NCBI GenBank assembly: GCA_021774335.1
Contig: JAJFJD010000034.1
Coordinates: 1-38,170, forward strand
Source: Alphaproteobacteria bacterium
GTDB taxonomy: Bacteria; Pseudomonadota; Alphaproteobacteria; UBA8366
DNA length: 38,170 nt
Direction of reading: 5' to 3'
The position numbers were made by a program, and so were the translations under genes. The notes under the pieces were generated by a model. That model made no database searches. It saw only the letters and a program-made list of their open reading frames with translations, and was not told the DNA's origin. Below, piece after piece: positions 25,108-32,737 of the stretch. Every line of letters starts with the position of its first letter. Positions within the stretch are counted from its first letter, which is position 1.

Positions 25108-25139
25108 GACAAAATATTGTCAACAATATTGTCTACGAT
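25108..25139. promoter_or_regulatory. Overlapping palindromic operator, probable GntR/FCD binding site
   Basis: Three inverted repeats overlap within 32 bases. They are GACAA-N4-TTGTC at 25108-25121, a perfect AATATTGT-CA-ACAATATT at 25113-25130, and ATTGTC-TACGAT at 25128-25139, a degenerate ATTGTN-type site. The ATTGTNNACAAT form is the kind bound by FadR/VanR-type GntR regulators. It is an AT-rich island in GC-rich DNA, 14 bases after the regulator stop codon and about 120 bases upstream of the CoA-transferase start. That position fits ligand-controlled repression or activation of the carboxylase operon. Confidence 0.7.
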
Positions 25140-25153
25140 TTGTCGGCTGCTCG

Positions 25154-25828
25154 TTAGATGACGTAGTTCTGATACTTCTCAAGCAGCGCCCGCGCCCCGG
25201 ACAGAATTTCCGTAATCTTTTTTTCCGACCGGTCGGGATCCTTGCGGGCCAGCGCCTGCAGCAGTTCCCGGTGGACTTTCAACGCGACCTCCGCCCGGCC
25301 CGGCAAGATGATCACGCGGCGGGAAACCACGCGCGTCTTGTCGTAGATGAGATCCAGCATATCGGAGAGGATTGCGTTGTTTGCATGCTCGATCATCCGG
25401 CGATGCAGCGTCTCCAGACCTGTCAGATAGCTGTCGAAGTCACCCTTCTTCAATGCCCGTTCCAGCGGATCGCCAAACAGCTCGATCAGTTCATCCCAGG
25501 CGCCGTCGGGCGCTCGCTCCGCCGCCAGCCGCGCGACATAGGCCTGAAGCACGCCGCGCACATCGTACAGGTCATACATCTGCATGGGATCGAAGCGGAC
25601 CACCAGTGCGCCACGGTTGGGGATACGTTCGATCAGGCCGCGCTGTTCCAACGCGCCGAACGCCTCGCGAATTCGGGCGCGCGACACGCCGAACTCGGAC
25701 GCAAGATCCTGTTCGCGCAGGCGGCTGCCCGGCGGCAGGGCATGGCTCGCTATCCGCTCGCGGAGAATGCCGAACACATCGACCCCGCCGTTTTGCCCAT
25801 TGCGGCTTTGTTTTTTGTTATCCGTCAT
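25154..25828 (-). CDS. GntR family transcriptional regulator, FadR/FCD subfamily
   Basis: A 224-residue regulator. Residues about 20-85 form the winged helix (LREQDLASEFGVSRARIREAF, then the wing GLIERIPNRGALVV). Residues about 90-215 are the all-helical FCD ligand-binding domain, with LHRRMIEHANNAILSDML and HRELLQALARKD placing His residues where the family binds a metal and an organic acid. Such proteins usually sense the acid or CoA ester handled by the adjacent operon. The palindromes just downstream are the likely site. Its own start has only a weak ribosome site, and 72 bases separate it from the thymidylyltransferase gene. Confidence 0.93.
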   Translation of the reverse strand: MTDNKKQSRNGQNGGVDVFGILRERIASHALPPGSRLREQDLASEFGVSRARIREAFGALEQRGLIERIPNRGALVVRFDPMQMYDLYDVRGVLQAYVARLAAERAPDGAWDELIELFGDPLERALKKGDFDSYLTGLETLHRRMIEHANNAILSDMLDLIYDKTRVVSRRVIILPGRAEVALKVHRELLQALARKDPDRSEKKITEILSGARALLEKYQNYVI

Positions 25829-25900
25829 GACGCCAACAGTCTGCGATAGGCTCTATTGCACAACTGTTACAGGGGAAGGCAGGCTTCGCAACTCCCGGCA

Positions 25901-26779
25901 TTAGCTGCTTTCGAACGCCAAGGACAACAGATAGTCGCCATAGCCTGAATTCGCCAGTGGTTCGGCCAGTTTGCGAAGTTGCTGGCTATCGATCCATCCA
26001 TTGCGCCAGGCAATCTCCTCGATACAGGCCACCATCTGCCCCTGGCGCCGCTCGATGGTCGCGATGTAGTTCGAGGCGTCGAGCAACGAGTCGAATGTGC
26101 CGGTATCCAGCCACGCATTGCCACGGCCCAGGAACTCGACGGACAAATTTCCTTGATCGAGATAGGAGCGCAGCAGATCGGGAATCTCCAACTCGCCGCG
26201 CGCGGATGGCGTGAGCGAGCGGGCCACTTGGGCGACCGTGCCATCGACGAAATACAAACCGGTCATCGCGAGGTTCGAGCGCGGACGATCCGGCTTTTCG
26301 GCAAGAGAGACCGGCACGCCGATCTCGTCGACCTCGACAACGCCGTACCGTTCCGGATCGGTGACACGATAGGCGAAGACGGTCGCGCCGTCGCGCCGCT
26401 TCGTCACGTCGCGCAACTTGTCGCGCAGTCCCTGGCCATAAAAGATGTTGTCACCCAGGATCAGCGCCGACGGTTCGTCCTGGATGAAATCGTCGGCCAC
26501 CACGAAGGCATGCGCGACACCTTCGGGATTTTCCTGCTCGCGATAGCTGAAGGACATCCCGAGCGCCGACCCATCCCCCAATATCTGCTCGAACCGCGGC
26601 AGATCTTCCGGGGTCGAAATGAACATGACCTCTCGGATTTCGGCAAGCATCAGCACCGACAGCGGGTAATAAACCAGCGGCTTGTTGTAGACGGGCAGCA
26701 ACTGCTTGCTGACGCCACGGGTCATCGGATAGAGCCGCGTCCCCGCGCCGCCGGCCAGTACGATTCCCTTGCGAACCAT
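25901..26779 (-). CDS. rfbA: Glucose-1-phosphate thymidylyltransferase
   Basis: A protein of 292 residues from the ATG at 26779; a GTG at 26791 would add four residues and overlap the upstream stop codon. The nucleotidyltransferase motif GIVLAGGAGTRLYPMTRGVSKQ starts the protein, followed by NKPLVYYPLSVLM and the ALILGDNIFYGQGL metal-binding loop. It makes dTDP-glucose from glucose-1-phosphate and dTTP, the entry to dTDP-rhamnose and related sugars for surface polysaccharide. The other rfb genes (B, C, D) are not here. It is 8 bases downstream of the dehalogenase-like gene, an unusual partner for it. Confidence 0.93.
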   Translation of the reverse strand: MVRKGIVLAGGAGTRLYPMTRGVSKQLLPVYNKPLVYYPLSVLMLAEIREVMFISTPEDLPRFEQILGDGSALGMSFSYREQENPEGVAHAFVVADDFIQDEPSALILGDNIFYGQGLRDKLRDVTKRRDGATVFAYRVTDPERYGVVEVDEIGVPVSLAEKPDRPRSNLAMTGLYFVDGTVAQVARSLTPSARGELEIPDLLRSYLDQGNLSVEFLGRGNAWLDTGTFDSLLDASNYIATIERRQGQMVACIEEIAWRNGWIDSQQLRKLAEPLANSGYGDYLLSLAFESS

Positions 26780-26787
26780 GGCGCGCC

Positions 26788-27669
26788 TCACTCGCCCGCA
26801 AAGAAGGCGGATAATTCAACGAACGTCTCTTCCGGCAATTCCTCCGCCAGAAAGTGGCCGCAGGGCAGCCCTTTGCCGCGTAGATCGGACGCCCAATTGC
26901 TCCAGGTTTCCAGAATACGGCGTCCCTTATGCGGGCGGCCGCCGCCACCCCAAAGCACCAGCGTCGGACATTCGATCTTACGCCCAGCGGACCGGTCCGC
27001 GTCGTCATGCGCATAGTCCGCTTCCGGGTTGTTCCGATAGCAGTCGCAAGTGGCGCGGATCGTTTCCGGATTGCTGAAACAGCGGAGATATTCCGCCATC
27101 GCCTCCGGCGCAAACGGATCCGGCGACGCCGCCCATTTATCAACCAGATAGCGTAGATAAAACTCCGGGTCCGCACCGATCATGCGCTCGGGGAAACCCG
27201 CCGGTTGCCCCATGAAATACCAATGGAAAGTACCGTAGGCGGAAACCGTATCGACCTGTTCAAGCTGTTCCCAGGTTGGGACGATGTCCAGCAACGCGAG
27301 CCGCTCGACGCGGTTCGGATGGTCAAAGGCGAGCCGGTAGGACACCCTCCCGCCCCGGTCATGCCCGGCGAGGCGGAACCGTTCGAAGCCGAGCGCCGAC
27401 ATGACCTCGACCAAATCCTGCGCCATTGCCCGTTTGGAATAGTTCGACGACTTGTCGCCGGACGGCGGCTTCGAACTGTCGCCGTATCCGCGCAGATCGG
27501 GCGCCACGACCGTATAGGTCTCTGCCAAGCGCGGCGCGATCTGATGCCACATGACATGCGTCTGCGGATATCCATGGACCAGCAACAGCGGCGGCCCCTC
27601 GCCCCCGACGACGAGATTGATCTTTGCACCGGCGGTCTCGATCTCGCGCCGCTCGAACTGCTCGAACAT
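26788..27669 (-). CDS. Alpha/beta hydrolase of the fluoroacetate dehalogenase (FAc-DEX) type
   Basis: A 293-residue alpha/beta hydrolase. Compared with fluoroacetate dehalogenase RPA1163, as I remember it, every active-site residue is present: the HGYPQTH oxyanion region, nucleophile Asp104 in GHDRGGR with the carboxylate-binding Arg105 and Arg108, Asp128 as acid, and His272 as base. The fluoride-pocket residues His149, Trp150 and Tyr211 are also there. The family hydrolyses the C-F or C-Cl bond of haloacetates to glycolate, with inversion. It is 8 bases upstream of rfbA and 29 downstream of an acyl-CoA synthetase. The true substrate could be another small halo-acid or ester; the residue match is seen, the activity is inferred. 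Confidence 0.8.
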   Translation of the reverse strand: MFEQFERREIETAGAKINLVVGGEGPPLLLVHGYPQTHVMWHQIAPRLAETYTVVAPDLRGYGDSSKPPSGDKSSNYSKRAMAQDLVEVMSALGFERFRLAGHDRGGRVSYRLAFDHPNRVERLALLDIVPTWEQLEQVDTVSAYGTFHWYFMGQPAGFPERMIGADPEFYLRYLVDKWAASPDPFAPEAMAEYLRCFSNPETIRATCDCYRNNPEADYAHDDADRSAGRKIECPTLVLWGGGGRPHKGRRILETWSNWASDLRGKGLPCGHFLAEELPEETFVELSAFFAGE

Positions 27670-27698
27670 TTTTTGACGGTCTCCTGACGATTGAACCG

Positions 27699-29798
27699 CT
27701 ACTTTAGAACCACAAGCGCATCCGCCGCCACGATTCCCTGACCCTTCGGCCGTACGAACAGCGGATTGACGTCGAGTTCCGCCAGGCGGCCGCGATGATC
27801 CCAGGCCAGCCGCGATAAGGCGGACAACGCCTCCGCCAATGCTTCCACATCGAGCGCCGGTCCGCCGCGCACACCGTCGAACAATGCGCGGGCGCGTAAC
27901 TCGCCAAGCATGGCATGCGCCTCGTCGGCATCGAAGGGTGCTATGCGATAGGTGATGTCACGCAACACTTCGGTGAAGATGCCGCCAAGCCCGACGGCGA
28001 TCGTCGGGCCAAACACCGCGTCGTTGATCACGCCAGCCAATACCTCGGCGCCGCTCACCATTTCTGACACGATGACGCCATCGATCTGAGCATCCGGCCG
28101 GGCGTGCCGCGCCGCCAGCACGATCTCGGCAACCGCCTCCGTCAGTGCTTCGGCATCGCCGAGATTGGCCCGTACGCCACCGACGTCGGTCTTGTGCGTG
28201 ATATCCGGCGACAGAACCTTGGCGATCAACGGATAGGACAATCCCTCCGCGATGCACGCCGGATCGTCACCCAGATGAACGATTCGGTCTTCGGTGACCG
28301 GAATGTCATAGGCCGCGAGCAATGCCTTGCCGGCAACTTCGTCGAGCGCACCCAAGCCGTCCGGCAGCGTCACATCGACGGGCGTGATTGTCATTTCAGT
28401 CTTACCGGCCAGCCGCCGTTGACGGGCGGCAAACTCGGACAGGGTCGCAGCGGCATCGGCTGCCCGGACCGGGGTCGGCACGATCGGAATGCCCGCATCC
28501 TCAAGCACCTTGTAAGCGTCTGACGCGCGCTCGCGGCGCGCCGACCAGGCGACGATGACGGGCTTGCCCGATGCTTCCGCCGCCCCGACAACGGCATGCG
28601 CCGCCGCTTCCGCCGTCGGTCCGCTGACCGAGGCCATCAGCACTGCCAACTGATCCACATTGGGATCGTTGATCACATGGGAAACCGCACTGGTGAAGTT
28701 CTCGACCTGATTGAACAGGTTGGCCGTCGTATCCACGGGGTTACCGGTCGACCCGAACACGGGAATGATCTTTTCCAGCGCCTCCGTCGTGGCTGGCTCG
28801 AAAGACGGCAAATCCAACCCGCCCTCCACCGCCCGGTCGGCGAAGGCGATGCCCGATCCACCGGTGATCGTGATGACGGCGACCCGGTTGCCCGCCGGAA
28901 GACGACCCGCTTCGAATGCAAAGAATAGGTCCTGCAACTGCTCGACATCACGCGCCTCGACGATCCCGGCCTGGCGGAATGCCGCCTGATAGATATCGTA
29001 CTGCCCCGTCATGTTCGCGGTATGCGAGGCCGCAGCGCGGGCGCCGGTTTCACTGTTGCCGATCTTCCAAACGATCACCGGTTTACCGATCGACAGGCCC
29101 CGGCGGCCGACCCGCTGCAACGCGCGGCCGTCGTCGACACCCTCGATCATTGCGAAGGCGACCTTGGTTTCCGAATCGTCCAGAAAGGCGTCCAGCAGTT
29201 CCGGCGTTTTGATATCCGTCTCGTTGCCGCCCGATACCAAGTACCGGAACCCCACACCCTGCTGCTCACAGAGCAGCGCAATGGTGAAGCCGAAGCCGCC
29301 GCTTTGAAACGACATGGCGATCCGGCCCGCCCGCATGTCCGGTTCAGCTGCAATTGCGCCGAAGGTGGCGTACATGCGGTCGGTCAGGTTGATTACACCC
29401 TGACAGTTCGGCCCGATCATGCGGATGCCGGTCTCGGCGAGAACCTGCCGCACCTCGGCTTCCAATGTGGCCCCGTCCTTACCGCTTTCCCGATAGCCGC
29501 CGCTCAGAACAACCGCATACGGAATCTTCTTCTCGCCACAGGCGCGCAGAACATCCGGCGTCGCCGCCGCCGCCACGGCGATGATCGCCAAGTCGCAGGG
29601 ACCGGCGATATCGGCCACGGACGCATAGCACTTCAGGCCATGGATTTCGTCGTATTTCGGGTTTACCGGATAGACCTGTCCGGCGTAGCCATAGTCGGCA
29701 AGCGCCTTGACCGGCGCGCCGCCCACCCGGACCGGATCGGTCGACGCACCGACGATCGCCACGCCACGCGGCTGGAACAATCGTTCGAGAGCACCCAT
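27699..29798 (-). CDS. ADP-forming acyl-CoA (acetate-CoA) ligase family protein, fused
   Basis: A 699-residue fused NDP-forming acyl-CoA synthetase. The order is a CoA-binding domain (about 1-130, with VYPVNPKYDEIHG and GPNCQGVINL), two succinyl-CoA-ligase-like domains, with an SHTANMTG motif near residue 260 of the kind that carries the phosphorylated His, and a C-terminal ATP-grasp domain (about 470-699) with LSPDITHKTDVGGV and ending LDVNPLFVRP. Such enzymes interconvert acyl-CoA plus ADP and phosphate with free acid plus ATP, or act on longer organic acids. It probably shares a transcript with the SDR, which ends 9 bases upstream, and the hydrolase. The acid substrate is unknown. Confidence 0.92.
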   Translation of the reverse strand: MGALERLFQPRGVAIVGASTDPVRVGGAPVKALADYGYAGQVYPVNPKYDEIHGLKCYASVADIAGPCDLAIIAVAAAATPDVLRACGEKKIPYAVVLSGGYRESGKDGATLEAEVRQVLAETGIRMIGPNCQGVINLTDRMYATFGAIAAEPDMRAGRIAMSFQSGGFGFTIALLCEQQGVGFRYLVSGGNETDIKTPELLDAFLDDSETKVAFAMIEGVDDGRALQRVGRRGLSIGKPVIVWKIGNSETGARAAASHTANMTGQYDIYQAAFRQAGIVEARDVEQLQDLFFAFEAGRLPAGNRVAVITITGGSGIAFADRAVEGGLDLPSFEPATTEALEKIIPVFGSTGNPVDTTANLFNQVENFTSAVSHVINDPNVDQLAVLMASVSGPTAEAAAHAVVGAAEASGKPVIVAWSARRERASDAYKVLEDAGIPIVPTPVRAADAAATLSEFAARQRRLAGKTEMTITPVDVTLPDGLGALDEVAGKALLAAYDIPVTEDRIVHLGDDPACIAEGLSYPLIAKVLSPDITHKTDVGGVRANLGDAEALTEAVAEIVLAARHARPDAQIDGVIVSEMVSGAEVLAGVINDAVFGPTIAVGLGGIFTEVLRDITYRIAPFDADEAHAMLGELRARALFDGVRGGPALDVEALAEALSALSRLAWDHRGRLAELDVNPLFVRPKGQGIVAADALVVLK

Positions 29799-29807
29799 CC
29801 GCCGACC

Positions 29808-30524
29808 CTATATCGGCGCCGCGCCGAGCGTGAGACCGCCGCAGACATACAGCACCTGCCCGGTCACGAAAGACGCGTCGTCCGAAACGAGGAACTGCGC
29901 CGCCGCCGCGACGTCGTCCGGCTTGCCCATGCGCTGCACGGGGACTGCCTGAGCAATATTATTGTAGGCATCGCTGCCGACGGGATGATGACGGAGGAAC
30001 AGGTCGGTTTCGATCGGGCCTGGCGCGATGGCGTTCACGGTGATGCCATCGGCGGCCAGTTCCAGCGCCCAGACACGGGTGAACCCGATCAAGCCAGCCT
30101 TCGCCCCGGCATATCCGGTGCGTTCTTCTTTCCCCAAGACGGATCGGCTGCTGATGTTCACGATCCGGCCGCGCCCAGCAGCACGCATCGCGGGCAAGCA
30201 GGCCTGTGCGCAGATCAATGCGCCCCTCAGATTGACGGCGATCTGTTTCTGAAAGTCGTCGAGATCAACATCCGCCAGCAGTTGCGGAATCGAGTAGCCA
30301 GCATTGTTCACAAGGTTGTCGATCGGATGCGTCGCCGTAATATCCTTCAGTGCCGCTTGGGCCGTCGCCGTGTCCTCAAGATCGACGCTGTAATATGTGC
30401 CGGGAAACGCGCGGTCCGGCTCGCTGCGGGCAATCCCGATCACGGTATCGCCCGCCGCCGCAAGCCGTTCGGCAATCGCCAACCCAATTCCTTTGCTTGC
30501 ACCGGTGACCAGGGTTGTCGGCAT
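29808..30524 (-). CDS. Short-chain dehydrogenase/reductase
   Basis: A 238-residue classical SDR. The cofactor motif is GASKGIG at residues 8-14, the NNAG motif is at 73-76, and the catalytic Ser (125/126), Tyr138 and Lys142 (YAGAK) are in place. It resembles FabG-type 3-ketoacyl reductases and alcohol dehydrogenases; the substrate cannot be told. It is the first gene of the leftward unit with the acyl-CoA ligase and the dehalogenase-like hydrolase, and is divergent from the deacetylase gene, with 160 bases between starts. Confidence 0.92.
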   Translation of the reverse strand: MPTTLVTGASKGIGLAIAERLAAAGDTVIGIARSEPDRAFPGTYYSVDLEDTATAQAALKDITATHPIDNLVNNAGYSIPQLLADVDLDDFQKQIAVNLRGALICAQACLPAMRAAGRGRIVNISSRSVLGKEERTGYAGAKAGLIGFTRVWALELAADGITVNAIAPGPIETDLFLRHHPVGSDAYNNIAQAVPVQRMGKPDDVAAAAQFLVSDDASFVTGQVLYVCGGLTLGAAPI

Positions 30525-30684
30525 TCGCTTCTCCGCAGCTTTGCGCCCGCGCGCATTGGCCCGCGTTCGTCAGTATAATGGACCGGCATGGCCTCGCGTT
30601 GCCGGAACAACGCTGGCGGCGATATGCTGGCACCGAACTTTAGCGACAATAAGGCCCGCCCGCCAAATCATTGAGGAAATTACC

Positions 30685-31482
30685 TTGAACACCGATACCT
30701 TTCCCGTCGTCGTCGGCACCTGCCTCGACGCCGAAGCGATCTGGTTCAACAAGATCGGCGAGAACGAGCACCGGCCCGTCATGTTGTCGAACGGTGCCTA
30801 CGCCATCCGCGAAGGGCTCGATCCGTTGCTCGACCTGTTCGACCGGCATGGCGTTCGATCGACCTTCTTCATCCCCGGTGTCACCGCGGACCGATATCCC
30901 GACGCGGTCCGGCAAATCGGCGACCGGGACCACGAACTGGCGAGCCACACCTATAGCCACATGAGCGCCGTCGGCACGACCCGCGAGGCCGAGAAGAATG
31001 ATCTGGTCGCCGGGATCGATGCCCTGGAAAAGATCACGGGCGAGCGCCCTTCCACCTGGCGGTCGGCGTCCTGGGAATTCACGGAGAACACCCTGGACCT
31101 CCTGATCGAGGCGGGCATTTCCGTATCCGCCAACTACCACGACACCAGCCGGCCCTATCGACACGAGCGCGACGGCAAGCCGCTGCCGATCGTCGAACTG
31201 CCCGTGCAATGGCATCTCGCCGATGCGCCGTACTTTCTGTATGACGGCGCCCTTCCCGGCCGTATGCCGCGGTCCGCCGCCACCGCATACGAAGTGTGGA
31301 GTGAGGAATTCATCGGTTCTTACGAAGACCGGCCCGGCAGCTTCTATCACCAGACGTTGCATGTGCAGCTTATCGGGCACCCCGGCCGGCTCCGGATGCT
31401 CGACCGGTTCCTGACGATGATCAAAGAGCACGAACGCGCGCGGTTCTACACCTGCGCCGAACTAGCGGCGACGATCGACTAG
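30685..31482 (+). CDS. NodB-fold polysaccharide deacetylase / cyclic imidase family protein
   Basis: A protein of 265 residues from a TTG start at 30685, with GAGG about 8 bases upstream; an in-frame ATG further upstream runs into the SDR gene on the other strand. The NodB metal-site motifs are visible: CLDAE (Asp15, Glu17), HTYSH (His88, His92), RSASWEF near 126-132, and LHVQLIGHPGR at the end. It has no signal peptide or carbohydrate-binding domain, so a cytosolic amidase (PuuE-like allantoinase, cyclic imide hydrolase) fits better than cell-wall deacetylation. The converging gene is a carbamoylase, which agrees. A TATAAT at 30575-30580 could be its -10 box. Confidence 0.85.
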   Translation: MNTDTFPVVVGTCLDAEAIWFNKIGENEHRPVMLSNGAYAIREGLDPLLDLFDRHGVRSTFFIPGVTADRYPDAVRQIGDRDHELASHTYSHMSAVGTTREAEKNDLVAGIDALEKITGERPSTWRSASWEFTENTLDLLIEAGISVSANYHDTSRPYRHERDGKPLPIVELPVQWHLADAPYFLYDGALPGRMPRSAATAYEVWSEEFIGSYEDRPGSFYHQTLHVQLIGHPGRLRMLDRFLTMIKEHERARFYTCAELAATID

Positions 31483-31493
31483 GTAACGATAGC

Positions 31494-32735
31494 CTAGGCA
31501 ACCCCGGCGCGGTTCAGCATCGCGTGCATCAGCACGGTGCATCCGGCCGCCAGATCGGATGGCCGGGCGTTTTCCCGCTCGTTATGGCTGATACCGCCTT
31601 CGCACGGGACGAAAATCATGCCGGTGGGCGCACAGAGCGCCAGGTTGCAGGCATCGTGCCCCGCGCCGGAATAGATTTCGCGATACGGCAAATCGGCGGT
31701 ATCCGCCGCGTCCGCAACCGCTTCGACGCAATCCCGATGGAAGACCGTGGATTCCCGCTCGCTGACCAATTCGACGTCGAGCCCATACCCGCCGTCGCCG
31801 GCGATCGTCTCGCAAGCCGCGCGCATATCCGCCTCGACCGCTTTCAGCGTGTCGTTGTCGGGATGACGGCTGTCGATCGAGAAATACACCTGTCCGGGGA
31901 TCGTGTTGGGTGAATTCGGCCGGACATTGACAAGGCCGACAGTGATCACTGGATGCGGATCGTATTGAAAGGCGATGCCGTTAATCGCGTCGATCATCCG
32001 GGCCGCGCCCAGCATGGCGTCGCGCCGCATTTCCATCGGCAGTGTACCGGCATGCCCTTCCTCACCCTCGACGGTAACGCGGAAACAGCGCTGCCCCTGC
32101 GCCCCCAGCACGACGCCGATGGGAATGGCGTCATTCTCCAGGATTGGCCCTTGCTCGATATGTGCCTCGAAGAACGCCTCGACAGGAATGCCGCCGACAT
32201 CCTCGGTCCCGGCATAGCCGATGGTCTTCAGCGCCTCTCCGAAGGTGACGCCGTCGCCGTCGACGATGCCCAATCCATAGTCCAAATCGTATTTACCGGC
32301 GAAGACCCCGGATGCGACCATCCCCGCGGAAAAGCGCACGCCTTCCTCGTCGGTCCAAACGACGATGTCCAGCGGCGCCACCGTATCGATGCCGGCATCG
32401 TTCAGGCTGCGCACCACCTCCAGCCCGGCAAGAACGCCAAAAATGCCGTCGAACCGGCCGCCCAGCGGCTGCGTATCGAGATGACTGCCGGTCATGACCG
32501 GCGGGCGGTCCGCGTCCAGACCAGGGCGGCGCGCGAAGATATTACCCATCCGGTCGACGCGGACGTCACACCCGGCCTCCTTGCACCATGCGACGAACTG
32601 GTCACGGGCCTTGCGGTCGTCCTCGGTCAGCGCGATCCGCCCAACGCCGCCACCCGGCGTCGCCCCGATCTTCGCCAGGTCCATCAAGGTCTGCCAAAGC
32701 CGCTCTTCGTTCGCGCGCGTGGTGCCGTCTGCCAT
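31494..32735 (-). CDS. M20-family Zn-dependent N-carbamoyl-amino-acid hydrolase / allantoate amidohydrolase
   Basis: A 413-residue M20 amidohydrolase. Two-metal ligands are visible as His85 (GSHLDTQ), Asp96 (GRFDG), Glu130/131 (WTDEEG), His192 (HIEQGP) and a C-terminal YSGAGHDA His. This set is typical of HyuC-type N-carbamoyl-L-amino-acid hydrolases and of allantoate amidohydrolase, which split off CO2 and ammonia from a ureido group. I chose the ATG at 32735, with AGGGGCG upstream; longer versions would overlap the enoyl-CoA hydratase gene. Two bases separate it from the hydratase stop codon. Ureidoglycolate, hydantoin or reduced-pyrimidine products are all possible substrates. Confidence 0.92.
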   Translation of the reverse strand: MADGTTRANEERLWQTLMDLAKIGATPGGGVGRIALTEDDRKARDQFVAWCKEAGCDVRVDRMGNIFARRPGLDADRPPVMTGSHLDTQPLGGRFDGIFGVLAGLEVVRSLNDAGIDTVAPLDIVVWTDEEGVRFSAGMVASGVFAGKYDLDYGLGIVDGDGVTFGEALKTIGYAGTEDVGGIPVEAFFEAHIEQGPILENDAIPIGVVLGAQGQRCFRVTVEGEEGHAGTLPMEMRRDAMLGAARMIDAINGIAFQYDPHPVITVGLVNVRPNSPNTIPGQVYFSIDSRHPDNDTLKAVEADMRAACETIAGDGGYGLDVELVSERESTVFHRDCVEAVADAADTADLPYREIYSGAGHDACNLALCAPTGMIFVPCEGGISHNERENARPSDLAAGCTVLMHAMLNRAGVA

Positions 32736-32737
32736 TC

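Noticed and set aside
29022..30578. 518-residue plus-strand frame opposite the acyl-CoA ligase and SDR
   Set aside because: Antisense to two genes with clear motifs; Arg-rich translation typical of codon-position bias.
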